NCBI RefSeq assembly: GCF_000211855.2
Contig: NC_015638.1
Span: forward strand, 3,197,001 to 3,261,000
Source: Lacinutrix sp. 5H-3-7-4
GTDB taxonomy: Bacteria; Bacteroidota; Bacteroidia; Flavobacteriales; Flavobacteriaceae
Direction of reading: 5' to 3'
Length of the DNA: 64,000 bases
The position numbers were made by a program, and so were the translations under genes. Below the pieces are notes generated by a model. That model had not been told where the DNA came from. It ran no database searches and saw only the letters and a program-made list of their open reading frames with translations. Shown in pieces: positions 16,909-25,019 of the stretch; positions within the stretch are counted from its first letter, which is position 1, and each line of letters starts with the position of its first letter.

Positions 16909-17274
16909 ATGTACAAAAATGACAAAGTAATTAGACGGTATTCAGAACCTTTTAAATTAAAAATTTTAGCCGAACTTACAACCGGAAAACACACAAAAAG
17001 CGAACTTTGTAAACTCTACTCTATTGCACCTACAACTGTAAACGAGTGGATTAAAAAATACAATCGTAAAGACTTAATGAACACCAGAGTAAAAGTGGAA
17101 ACTAAAGACGAAATATCTAGAATTAAAGCGCTACAAAAAGAGAATGAAAAACTTAAAAAGCTACTACTTAAAAAGGATCTCGATGCTATGGTAGAAGAAT
17201 CTTACCTGGAAGTAGCTGCTGAAAAATTAGGATATAAAAATGTTCAGCAACTTAAAAAAAAACTCAATATCTAG
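16909..17274 (+). CDS. IS3-family transposase OrfA (copy 1)
   Basis: 121 aa: an N-terminal helix-turn-helix (about residues 10-60, with SELCKLYSIAPTTVNEWIKK) that binds the IS ends, then a leucine-zipper-like coiled coil (about 68-95). The 3' end runs through nine A residues (17254-17262), a slippery run for -1 frameshifting into orfB. Confidence 0.9.
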   Translation: MYKNDKVIRRYSEPFKLKILAELTTGKHTKSELCKLYSIAPTTVNEWIKKYNRKDLMNTRVKVETKDEISRIKALQKENEKLKKLLLKKDLDAMVEESYLEVAAEKLGYKNVQQLKKKLNI

Positions 17275-18131
17275 CCTTTATTAAAACTAGAAATAGAGCT
17301 AAGGGATTTGCTTCTTTATCAACTATAGCTAGTTGTTTTGGACTTAAACGTGATGCGTATTACAAATACAAATCTAGAGCTGATAAACGTTTAAAAATAG
17401 AACAACAAATTATAGAAATTGTAAGTAAAAGACGTAAATCCCTTCCTAGAGAAGGCGTGCGTAAACTCGAAAAATCACTAAAAGACGATTTTATCAAAGC
17501 TAACTTAAAAGTTGGTAGAGATGCTTTGTTTAACGTGCTTAGAAAACACCAAATGCTGACTCTTAGAAAGAAAACTAGTGCCAAAACAACGAATTCTTAT
17601 CATCGCTTTTACAAATATAATAACCTGATAAAAGATATCGAAATTACAAGGCCAAATCAAGTGTGGGTAAGTGATATAACATACATAAGAACTATTAAAG
17701 GTTTTTGTTATCTCGCTTTAATAACAGATATGCACTCTCGAAAAATTGTTGGCTATGATCTTAGCGATAGCTTAGAACTAAAAGGATGTGTAAGAGCGTT
17801 AAACAAAGCTATTTATCAAGCTAAAAACATTAATGGGCTTATTCATCATTCAGATAGAGGAATACAGTATTGTAGCAATCAATACACCCAAATACTTAAA
17901 AGTAAAAAGATAGATATTAGTATGACCGAAGAAAATCATTGTTATGAAAATGCCATGGCTGAACGCGTAAACGGCATACTTAAAGATGAATTCTATCTCG
18001 ACCAAACCTTTGATAACGTGACTCACGCTAAAAGAGCTGCAAAAAATGCAATTAATTTATACAACGAAATAAGATTACATTTATCTTTAGACTATAAAAC
18101 ACCTAATATGGTATATAAATTATCAGCGTAA
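17262..18131 (+). CDS. IS3-family transposase OrfB, DDE integrase core (copy 1)
   Basis: About 289 aa read in the -1 frame relative to orfA, with no good start codon of its own upstream of 17457, so it is expected as an OrfAB fusion through the A9 slip site. The DDE catalytic triad is D138 (WVSDITYI), D198 (IHHSDRG) and E234 (NAMAERVNG), with the D-x35-E spacing of the IS3 family. Residue numbers count from 17262. Intact. Confidence 0.88.
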   Translation, partial: TQYLAFIKTRNRAKGFASLSTIASCFGLKRDAYYKYKSRADKRLKIEQQIIEIVSKRRKSLPREGVRKLEKSLKDDFIKANLKVGRDALFNVLRKHQMLTLRKKTSAKTTNSYHRFYKYNNLIKDIEITRPNQVWVSDITYIRTIKGFCYLALITDMHSRKIVGYDLSDSLELKGCVRALNKAIYQAKNINGLIHHSDRGIQYCSNQYTQILKSKKIDISMTEENHCYENAMAERVNGILKDEFYLDQTFDNVTHAKRAAKNAINLYNEIRLHLSLDYKTPNMVYKLSA

Positions 18132-18176
18132 ATTCAATTTTAAACTGTAGCCATATTTCAGGACTAGACATTTGAA

Positions 18177-18620
18177 ATGACTCTTTCCGAAGTATATTTT
18201 TATATGATAATTATAATTTACCAACTCTTTAGTTTGGTAATAATAACATTTACGGAAGACCTAAAAGAGGATAAATATTATAAACGATATTTGAAAATCA
18301 CATTCTTACTCGGATTTCTTGGAATTGTAATGGAATTGTTGAATTGGAATTACTTCTGTCGATTTAATTGCACTCTACTGACCTTCTCACCTTTTCTGAC
18401 TTTATTAATCTCAAAAGGGGGTATTGAATTTTATAAAAAAGTATTCAAAAGAGAAGCTTTTCAAATGTACTATGGAAAATTGTCGGACGGAATTTGGATA
18501 AAGAACAACGGAGATTTAAAACACAAAGGATATTATAGTTTGTATACTGTGAATATTGCGAGTTTTCCGATTTTTATTATAACAGCAATATTTTTACTGA
18601 TAGAAAAAAACGTATGCTAA
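18177..18620 (+). CDS. Cassette 12: multi-TM membrane protein of unknown function
   Basis: 147 aa with four hydrophobic helices (about residues 6-25, 42-60, 63-80 and 125-143). Not recognised. The ATG lies 7 bases after the IS end, so the IS has displaced the gene from its cassette leader and probably affects expression. The last codons and the stop come from the R'' box (GTATGCTAAC gives Val-Cys-stop). Cassette ends GTTAGCATAC / GTATGCTAAC are perfectly complementary across the IS. Confidence 0.6.
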   Translation: MTLSEVYFYMIIIIYQLFSLVIITFTEDLKEDKYYKRYLKITFLLGFLGIVMELLNWNYFCRFNCTLLTFSPFLTLLISKGGIEFYKKVFKREAFQMYYGKLSDGIWIKNNGDLKHKGYYSLYTVNIASFPIFIITAIFLLIEKNVC

Positions 18621-18748
18621 CATTGTATATAAAAAATTGCTATTTTGTGCTTAACCAATGTGAGTTGCTTTGTTTGCTTGCATCTGATTTTCCTTCGGAA
18701 AATCCTCGCACACAAACACGCAACATTTCATATACGTAACCGTTGTAC
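18615..18748 (+). repeat. attC-like site 12 (subfamily B)
   Basis: R'' TGCTAAC, R' GTTGTAC (core G at 18742). Stem GTATATAAAAAATTGC against GCAACATTTCATATAC; inner hairpin GATTTTCC-TTC-GGAAAATC. Confidence 0.75.
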
Positions 18749-18753
18749 CACAT

Positions 18754-19185
18754 ATGACCAAAACATTGCGAATTACAAAAATCATATTGACTTTAATCGG
18801 AATCTTGACTTTAAATTCCTGTTGGAATAATCCAGGCGAATCTGAATTAATAATCGGAAATTACTTTGTGGAATGGAACGATTTAGTCGCTAATAGAGCA
18901 TTAGTAGAAAAAACCGAAAAAGATTCGCCATATTCAAGTGGAATTATTTCTAATTATGTTTTCGCGGTTGGAAATAACTCTGATTTTATAATCGCTAAAC
19001 AACATCCATATTTGAATGACTTAACCATCACTAAATATTTCATAATTGACTTAAAGAAAAGAGAAAAAACAAATGAAGATGGAATTTATGGACCAATGGA
19101 CAAACAACAATTTGACAAAAAGTCAAAGGGCTTAAATATATCAGAATTGGATTTTGACCAAGTGTATAATGAAAACCCTAATTGA
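18754..19185 (+). CDS. Cassette 13: lipoprotein of unknown function
   Basis: 143 aa with a lipoprotein signal (LNSC, Cys at about residue 23). ATG exactly 12 bases after the core G. The mature region is about 120 residues with mixed strands; not recognised. Cassette ends GTTGTACCAC / GTGGTACAAC are perfectly complementary over 10 bp and nearly so over 14. Confidence 0.65.
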   Translation: MTKTLRITKIILTLIGILTLNSCWNNPGESELIIGNYFVEWNDLVANRALVEKTEKDSPYSSGIISNYVFAVGNNSDFIIAKQHPYLNDLTITKYFIIDLKKREKTNEDGIYGPMDKQQFDKKSKGLNISELDFDQVYNENPN

Positions 19186-19196
19186 AAAAATACGTG

Positions 19197-19327
19197 GTAC
19201 AACAATGTATAACCGCAATTACGGCGGATTCGACTACGTCCGAATCCACTCGGAATTGCTAAAGCCTGTGATAAGCCGAAAAACATTAACTTTAATCCCG
19301 TAACTTCGGTTATACCTACCGTTGTGA
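19197..19327 (+). repeat. attC-like site 13 (subfamily C)
   Basis: R'' GTACAAC, R' GTTGTGA (core G at 19321). Stem GTATAACCG..TTACGG against CCGTAAC..CGGTTATAC; inner hairpin GGATTCG/CGAATCC. Close relative of site 0 at the array start. Confidence 0.8.
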
Positions 19328-19332
19328 GCCAT

Positions 19333-20172
19333 ATGAGAAAAACATTCGTCATACTAATTTTACTTTCTTTTTTATTTTCTTGTGCAGAGAAAAAAAAGAA
19401 ACATAATGAAGAAAAATCAATTTCTGAATTACAGGACGAATATGAAAAATTTGACCCAATCGCTTATGTTTCAAATCCTGCGAAAACTGACACACTTTGT
19501 ATTTCTGAAATCAACAAAGCAAAGTCTGATATAGAAAACGAAGGAATTGTTTTTACTCAAGCTGTTGGCTTTTTATTCGGTCATAATCGATATGAAAAAG
19601 AACTTGAAAAACTGTGCGAAGAAAAAGGACTGAAATATGATATTGACTTAATTGGTTGTGTAGTATTTGAAGGGCAAACTCAAGGTTGTTACGGAGCATA
19701 TATGGACAAAGTATTATCGGAAAAATACGGTTCTGACTTTAAAAAAAATATGCATAGAAAAGCAGACAGTATTTTTTTGGAAAATGCAATTAAAAATAAA
19801 ATCGCAATCGAATATTGGGATTGTGATGAAAGACCAAGATTACCAAATGAAAAAGAAAGAACTTCAGATTACATTCCTTATTTAAGTGTTTACAATATTG
19901 ATATTAAAGAAAATAAAAAAGAAAATGGTGGTTGGCCTTTTTTCGATGTTGGTTTTATTGTAGAAAAAGATAGTACTATTTCTGATTTCCATATCAGAAA
20001 TTATGTTGCTGAATTAGAATCCAACGAAAAATATAAAACTCAACTTTTCGAATTAGCGAAAGAACATTTAAAAGAAAAATATCCTTTATGGATTCCAGGC
20101 ACTATTAACGGAGTTCAAGTTAGAACTGATAATAATGTGAGAATCTTTTTAAAAAAAGTAATAAGACAATAA
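19333..20172 (+). CDS. Cassette 14: lipoprotein with a possible TonB-C-like C-terminus
   Basis: 279 aa. Lipobox LFSC near residue 17. The last 90 residues (WPFFDVGFIVEKDSTISDFH, then WIPGTINGVQVRTDNNVRIF) follow the pattern of TonB C-terminal-like domains seen in many Bacteroidota envelope proteins; this is a weak resemblance. ATG 19333 (12 bases after the core G) is preferred over an in-frame GTG at 19324 inside the core. Cassette ends GTTGTGAGCC / GGCTCACAAC are perfectly complementary. Confidence 0.65.
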   Translation: MRKTFVILILLSFLFSCAEKKKKHNEEKSISELQDEYEKFDPIAYVSNPAKTDTLCISEINKAKSDIENEGIVFTQAVGFLFGHNRYEKELEKLCEEKGLKYDIDLIGCVVFEGQTQGCYGAYMDKVLSEKYGSDFKKNMHRKADSIFLENAIKNKIAIEYWDCDERPRLPNEKERTSDYIPYLSVYNIDIKENKKENGGWPFFDVGFIVEKDSTISDFHIRNYVAELESNEKYKTQLFELAKEHLKEKYPLWIPGTINGVQVRTDNNVRIFLKKVIRQ

Positions 20173-20179
20173 ATACGGC

Positions 20180-20310
20180 TCACAACAACGTGTATAATTC
20201 ATTGCTAGTACAAGCTTACTTACGAAAATCCTCGCGGATTTTCTATTTGGTTTGTGTTTGCTAAATTAGTTGCTGTAATACGCAACGAAATCATACACAA
20301 ACACGTAGGT
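20180..20310 (+). repeat. attC-like site 14 (subfamily A, damaged core)
   Basis: R'' TCACAAC. The right core reads GTAGGTG where GTTAGGTG is expected from the cassette's other end, a one-base loss (G at 20305). Stem GTGTATAATTCATTGC against GCAACGAAATCATACAC. Confidence 0.7.
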
Positions 20311-20319
20311 GTCATTTAA

Positions 20320-21024
20320 ATGAAACATTTTGCAAACATCATAATACTACTTCTAATTTTAACTTCTTGCCAAAATAAAGAGAAGAATAACGGAATTGCT
20401 AAAACTGAACAAAAAGAACAAATCAGCAAACCATATTCGAATTTAATTCTCTATGACAATTTTGACAATGAATTAATTTTGGACACGATTTCAAACAGAA
20501 GAGAAGCTCAGTTTTCACCTGTTTATATTGGAAAAATAAAAGACTCAATTAAATTAAAATACAAAACTTCTAAAATTGGACATAGATTAGAAGATATTGA
20601 TTGGGGAAAATATAGAAGTCCCAAAATAGCTGACCTGAATGTATTCATTGACACTACCAAAACAATTGGATTCCCAATGTGGATTTGGGAATATTATAAA
20701 GCGCCTGAACATCGAGTAAATAAAGAATCCTATCCAATTTTTATTAAAAACCAAAGTTCTGACACTTTAAGCATTGGATTTGGAGATGTTTTACCAATAG
20801 TTACAGAAGTTCAAGATTCAATTGGAAATTGGAAGCAAATTGAAAGACCTTTTAATTATGGTTGTGGAACTGGATTGACTGAATTTTATCTTCCACCAAA
20901 TCAGATTGCGATTTCTGCTTTAAGACAAAATTACGGGAAAAAGAAAACAAAATTTAGAGTTAAATTTCGACTTGGAGAAAATGAAATTTACTCGAATGAA
21001 ATAAACGGAAAAATTAATAATTGA
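20320..21024 (+). CDS. Cassette 15: lipoprotein of unknown function
   Basis: 234 aa. Lipobox LTSC near residue 17, then a linker rich in lysine and glutamate, then a beta-rich domain. Not recognised. The cassette start (GTAGGTGT) lacks one T compared with the complement of its end (ACACCTAAC). Confidence 0.65.
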   Translation: MKHFANIIILLLILTSCQNKEKNNGIAKTEQKEQISKPYSNLILYDNFDNELILDTISNRREAQFSPVYIGKIKDSIKLKYKTSKIGHRLEDIDWGKYRSPKIADLNVFIDTTKTIGFPMWIWEYYKAPEHRVNKESYPIFIKNQSSDTLSIGFGDVLPIVTEVQDSIGNWKQIERPFNYGCGTGLTEFYLPPNQIAISALRQNYGKKKTKFRVKFRLGENEIYSNEINGKINN

Positions 21025-21037
21025 ATAAAAAAACAAC

Positions 21038-21169
21038 ACCTAACAACGTATAAAAATAATTGCGGTTTAGTACTTAAACAAAGGTCGTTGCGCGTTTGTA
21101 ACGTCTGATTTTCCTTCGGAAAATCCTCGCATACAAACCCGCAACTATTCTTATACATAAACGTTATTG
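21038..21169 (+). repeat. attC-like site 15 (subfamily B)
   Basis: R'' ACCTAAC, R' GTTATTG (core G at 21163). Stem GTATAAAAATAATTGCGG against CCGCAACTATTCTTATAC, as in site 9; again followed by a mini-cassette. Confidence 0.8.
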
Positions 21170-21288
21170 TTAATGCTGCGCTACGCTTGCATTAACAATA
21201 ACCCGACGAGGGCTTCGCCCGAGTTATTTTAAACTTACAGATATTTGCAATATCTTACAGTTCAAAACAACTCATAACCCTCGTCGGG
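21164..21288 (+). repeat. Mini-cassette copy 2 (cassette 16, 55-bp deletion)
   Basis: Same as copies 1 and 3 except for a 55-bp internal deletion bounded by direct repeats (AGTTATT). It retains the 14-bp end complement and the CCGACGAGGG arms; its attC-like site is 21196-21294, R' GTTAGCA. Confidence 0.8.
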
Positions 21289-21303
21289 TTAGCAAACATA
21301 TAA

Positions 21304-22005
21304 ATGAACATCTACAAAATTATATTCCTAATCTTATTTTTACTACTATCGACAATTAATTTTGCGCAAAATACGGCGGAATCTGATTGTGAAAACGGAT
21401 TTAAAAAAATCGAAACTGAACTGAAATCTCAAAAAACTGTTTCTTATAAGATTATTTATTCCCAAAAATTATACACCGAAGAAAGTTTCGAATATAGTGA
21501 AGGAATAATAGTATTAAATGACTTAAATGACCAAATTGAACAGAAAGAAATTATTGAAACAATTGCTCGAATTGGTGTTGAAAATAAGTTGACTAAAATT
21601 ATCGCATTTAGAAATTGTAATTCAATTGGACTTTACTTAAAAAAAACTGAACTGTCAACTGAACAAAGTAATTTATTGAGTAACGACTTAATTGCGGAAA
21701 TGAATATTGATTTACAAAAATCCTTATCGAAAAAAGAAAGAAAAAAACAAAAAAGGAAACGTGACTTTATTGAATCAGTTTCGAAAGAATCTTGTGAGAA
21801 ACTGACTGAATTAGGAACTGACAAATTAACTATGGAAAGTTTTAATCAGATAGTTTCCGGTACATCCGCAAAATACGCCGAAAAAACAATGAAAGTTTAT
21901 GAAATGTCGTTTGAGAAAAGTGTAGATAAATTTTTAAAAGATTTAATGAATCATTTAATGTCTGATTGTCGAGTTGTAAAAGATTTTGCAAGGAATCAAG
22001 AATAA
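21304..22005 (+). CDS. Cassette 17: exported protein of unknown function
   Basis: 233 aa with a cleaved signal peptide (residues 1-21, ending INFAQ). The mature part is helical and lysine-rich, including a highly basic stretch (KKERKKQKRKR, about residues 142-152) and two C-terminal cysteines. Not recognised. Cassette ends GTTAGCAAAC / GTTTGCTAAC are perfectly complementary over 10 bp. Confidence 0.65.
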   Translation: MNIYKIIFLILFLLLSTINFAQNTAESDCENGFKKIETELKSQKTVSYKIIYSQKLYTEESFEYSEGIIVLNDLNDQIEQKEIIETIARIGVENKLTKIIAFRNCNSIGLYLKKTELSTEQSNLLSNDLIAEMNIDLQKSLSKKERKKQKRKRDFIESVSKESCEKLTELGTDKLTMESFNQIVSGTSAKYAEKTMKVYEMSFEKSVDKFLKDLMNHLMSDCRVVKDFARNQE

Positions 22006-22014
22006 AAATACGTT

Positions 22015-22146
22015 TGCTAACACCGTATATAATTTATTGCTAGTTTTAGCCTACTTACGAAAATCCTCGCGGATTTTCTATTCGGTTATTATTTGCTAAA
22101 TTAGGTGCTTAAACCACGCAACAAACCATATACAACAACGGTAGCC
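22015..22146 (+). repeat. attC-like site 17 (subfamily A, third covariant, damaged core)
   Basis: R'' TGCTAAC. Stem GTATATAATTTATTGC against GCAACAAACCATATAC: a T-A pair where sites 1 and 3 have A-T and C-G. The right core reads GGTAGCC where GTTGTAGCC is predicted, a two-base loss (G at 22140). Confidence 0.75.
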
Positions 22147-22163
22147 AATATAAGAAAACGCCT

Positions 22164-23018
22164 ATGGGAACTTGGGGAACAGGAATTTCTTCAAACGACA
22201 TTTACGAAGACATTAATTATGAATTCTTTGAATTATACAATCAAGGAATGGAAGTTCCTGCAATTACTGAAAAGTTAATTAAGGAGAATATGGAATTGAT
22301 TGATTCTCACGAAGACCAAAATAATTTCTGGATAACTATTGCAAAATCTCAATGGGAATGTAAATCACTTGACCCAAAAGTTCTTAATCGGATTAAAGTC
22401 ATTGTCGAGTCAGGAAAGGATATCGAATTGTGGAAAGAACTTGACTCTTCACAATCTGACTTGACTAAAAGGAAAAAAGTTTTAGACGGTTTTTTAAAGA
22501 AAATATCAACCGAGAAAAAGACATCTCGAAAACGAAAAGTAAAAAAATCACGAAATGCGATTTTCGAAAAAGGAGATTGTTTGGTTTTTAAATTAAGTGA
22601 TGGAGATTATTGTGGAGTTTTCGTGTTGGAATCTGAAAAAGAAACGGAATTCGGACTGAATTTAATTGTTGTAACTGACATTAAACAATCGGAAAAACCA
22701 ACTGAAGATGATTTTGAGAATGCAAAACTATTATTTAGACTTGAACAACAAATAAACAAAGAGTTTAAACCAAAAGAACAGGTTAGTTGGTATTATGCTC
22801 AACATTTCAAAAAATCGGAAACGGAATTTGAAAAGATTGGAAAATTAAAAGTTAGTAAAGATTATTATTCAAATAAAGACCATCAAAGTTTTTCGAATTG
22901 GGATAATCTGAAATTATTTCAAGATGAATTCTATTCTGACTTTGAAAATAATAAGTGTAAGAACAAAGTTAAATTGAGTAGTTTAAGAAAAAAATACTGG
23001 CTACAACACCGTATATAA
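22164..23018 (+). CDS. Cassette 18: DUF4259-like protein with a C-terminal extension
   Basis: 284 aa. The N-terminus MGTWGTGISSNDIYEDINYE is characteristic of DUF4259-type proteins (function unknown); residues about 1-105 form this helical domain. A basic linker (TSRKRKVKKSRN) leads to a second, beta-rich domain from about 140. The frame runs through the R'' box and stops inside the left arm of the attC-like site, so the last residues (LQHRI) are encoded by the recombination site. Confidence 0.7.
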   Translation: MGTWGTGISSNDIYEDINYEFFELYNQGMEVPAITEKLIKENMELIDSHEDQNNFWITIAKSQWECKSLDPKVLNRIKVIVESGKDIELWKELDSSQSDLTKRKKVLDGFLKKISTEKKTSRKRKVKKSRNAIFEKGDCLVFKLSDGDYCGVFVLESEKETEFGLNLIVVTDIKQSEKPTEDDFENAKLLFRLEQQINKEFKPKEQVSWYYAQHFKKSETEFEKIGKLKVSKDYYSNKDHQSFSNWDNLKLFQDEFYSDFENNKCKNKVKLSSLRKKYWLQHRI

Positions 23019-23132
23019 TTTATTGCTGGTTCTAGCCTACTTACGAAAATCCTCGCGGATTTTCTATTCAGTTTTTATTTGCTAGATTTAGTGCTTAAAC
23101 CACGCAACAAACCATATACAAACACGTTGGCA
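23001..23132 (+). repeat. attC-like site 18 (subfamily A)
   Basis: R'' CTACAAC, R' GTTGGCA (core G at 23126). Stem GTATATAATTTATTGC against GCAACAAACCATATAC, the T-A covariant again. Confidence 0.78.
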
Positions 23133-23137
23133 AACAT

Positions 23138-23818
23138 TTGATAAAAAAACTGATTAACATATTTATTTTGGTTGTTCTTTTTAGTTGCGAACACAAAACA
23201 AACAAAGAATATTTTAATGATTCTAATGTGTTTCACTATAAAATAAGAAATGGAATTAACGAACCTGTTCTAAAAGATATAATTGAATATTTTTCAAATG
23301 AGAATGATGTTGAATTAATTAAGAAAAATGACACAATACAAGTTCATGGAGTTCACCATACTGATAAAGATAGATTTGGATACTTTGGAGCTTGGGTTAG
23401 TACTAAAGAGTATTTTAGCAAGGAAATTCAGTGTGAACAAAAAATTATTTTCAATCAATTTGAATTCCAATATTCTTTCTGTTATAAAGATGTAATTGAA
23501 TATTTTGACGAACAGATAAAAAAAAGCCAGAAAGATGTGAAATATCTTGTTTACGCTAAACGTAAAGAAAAATTATTAAAATATAATCAAGAAACTGATA
23601 GAAGCCTATCTAAAAACAGTGATGATTATATTATATCTGACTTAATAATGAATATTCCATTTTCCATTTATGACAAACACAAAAAGAAAGAAATTCCTTA
23701 TGTTAGTTCCACTAATTTTCAAACTGGATTATTAGGCTCGATTGGATATGAGCACTTTTTCTTTGATGAAAAGAAAGATACTATAGCTTCGATGTCATTA
23801 GTTTATATAATGCATTAA
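23138..23818 (+). CDS. Cassette 19: lipoprotein of unknown function
   Basis: 226 aa from a TTG exactly 12 bases after the core G. Lipobox LFSC near residue 17. The mature domain of about 205 residues is not recognised. Cassette ends GTTGGCAAA / TTTGCCAAC are perfectly complementary over 9 bp. Confidence 0.65.
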   Translation: MIKKLINIFILVVLFSCEHKTNKEYFNDSNVFHYKIRNGINEPVLKDIIEYFSNENDVELIKKNDTIQVHGVHHTDKDRFGYFGAWVSTKEYFSKEIQCEQKIIFNQFEFQYSFCYKDVIEYFDEQIKKSQKDVKYLVYAKRKEKLLKYNQETDRSLSKNSDDYIISDLIMNIPFSIYDKHKKKEIPYVSSTNFQTGLLGSIGYEHFFFDEKKDTIASMSLVYIMH

Positions 23819-23827
23819 AAAACGATT

Positions 23828-23960
23828 TGCCAACAATGTATAAAAATAATGCTTAATTTAGTGTTTAATCAAAAGTCCGTGCTCTTTTATACACTCTGAT
23901 TTTCCTATCGGAAAATCGCCGCGAATAAAATCGCACTATTCTTATACAAAACCGTTACCT
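23828..23960 (+). repeat. attC-like site 19 (subfamily B)
   Basis: R'' TGCCAAC, R' GTTACCT (core G at 23954). Stem GTATAAAAATAATGC against GCACTATTCTTATAC; inner hairpin GATTTTCC..GGAAAATC. Confidence 0.75.
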
Positions 23961-23966
23961 ACAATT

Positions 23967-24698
23967 ATGAAAAACATCATATTAACAATTTTCTTAACAT
24001 TAAGTTCAGTCGTATTTGGACAGAATTTACAAGGAAATTATTCTGGATATTGGGCTTCTACAAATTGGAGTTACATTTTTGATGGAAATGGAAATTTTGA
24101 ATATGTTACAGCAGGACATTTCGGATTTACAAATACAAAAGGAAAATACGAAATTAAAGAAGATACAGTTTATTTGAATGCAAAGAAAACTGGAAAAGGA
24201 ACTTTGGATGTTAAAAGAAGAATGCTAATTGATAAAGATTCCTGCATAATTGACTTGCGAATGAGATATGATTATTGCAAGTCAAGAAAAAGTGAATTTC
24301 TAAATTCAAATAAACGGAACTTCAAATTTCCTCAAACAAAAACTGACAACCCAAAAATTATATCAGATTTAAAAACTGTTTTAGTTTCTGCATTTACTAA
24401 TCCAAAAGTGATTGATTATTTGCATTTTAATGAAATGCCTGAAAGGAAACTAATATTTAAACCATATTTTGAATTGAATAAATCTAATTTCCCTAAACTC
24501 AAAATTGGAGATAAAACAGTAGAATTTAAACATACTGATTTGCTAAAGTTTTATATTGAGTTTATTGAAATAAATCAAAGCAAAGACTATATAGAACTTG
24601 ATTTTGAAATAAAAGACGAAGGAGTTTCTTTTACAATGGTTTTTGACTTAATAAATGGCGAATGGAAGTTAGATTACGAAAGACATCACGAAAAATAA
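23967..24698 (+). CDS. Cassette 20: exported protein of unknown function
   Basis: 243 aa with a signal peptide (residues 1-18, ending VVFGQ). The N-terminal 110 residues are glycine- and aromatic-rich strands (LQGNYSGYWASTNWSYIFDG, as in small beta-barrel or lipocalin-like folds); the rest is a separate alpha/beta region. Not recognised. Cassette ends GTTACCTACA / TGTAGGTAAC are perfectly complementary over 10 bp. Confidence 0.65.
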   Translation: MKNIILTIFLTLSSVVFGQNLQGNYSGYWASTNWSYIFDGNGNFEYVTAGHFGFTNTKGKYEIKEDTVYLNAKKTGKGTLDVKRRMLIDKDSCIIDLRMRYDYCKSRKSEFLNSNKRNFKFPQTKTDNPKIISDLKTVLVSAFTNPKVIDYLHFNEMPERKLIFKPYFELNKSNFPKLKIGDKTVEFKHTDLLKFYIEFIEINQSKDYIELDFEIKDEGVSFTMVFDLINGEWKLDYERHHEK

Positions 24699-24702
24699 CT
24701 GT

Positions 24703-24834
24703 AGGTAACACCGTATAAAATTAATTGCTGGTTTTAGCCAGTTTACGAAAGTCCTCGCAGACTTTCTATCTGTGATTTATTTGCTAACTTTAGTGCTTAA
24801 AAAACGCAACTAATCTTATACAACAACGTTATTG
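24703..24834 (+). repeat. attC-like site 20 (subfamily A)
   Basis: R'' AGGTAAC, R' GTTATTG (core G at 24828). Stem GTATAAAATTAATTGC against GCAACTAATCTTATAC; inner hairpin GAAAGTCC/GACTTTC. Confidence 0.78.
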
Positions 24835-25008
24835 TTAATGCTGCGCTACGCTTGCATTAACAATAACCCGACGAGGGCTTCGCCCGAGTTATTGCTCACC
24901 GCAGTAGCTTCGCTACGCACTGAACAATAACTCTGGTTATAAGTTATTTTAAACTTACAGATATTTGCAATATCTTACAGTTCAAAACAACTCATAACCC
25001 TCGTCGGG
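24829..25008 (+). repeat. Mini-cassette copy 3 (cassette 21)
   Basis: 180 bp, identical by eye to copy 1. Its attC-like site is 24861-25014, with R' GTTAGCA leading into cassette 22. Confidence 0.8.
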
Positions 25009-25019
25009 TTAGCACACAT

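Larger units (their letters stand above)
16869..18170 (+). mobile_element. IS3-family insertion sequence, copy 1
   Basis: 1,302 bp between terminal inverted repeats TGACCCGTCCTGAA and (reverse) TGTCTAGTCCTGAA. TTT on each side (16866-16868, 18171-18173) is a 3-bp target duplication. It carries orfA and a -1 frameshifted orfB. It was inserted 14 bases after the core G of cassette 12, just upstream of that cassette's gene; the cassette ends still match, so this copy is an undisturbed insertion. By eye it is identical to copy 2. Confidence 0.9.

Noticed and set aside
18645-18830. 61-codon + strand ORF spanning attC-like site 12.
   Set aside because: Mostly recombination-site sequence; overlaps the start of the cassette 13 lipoprotein gene.
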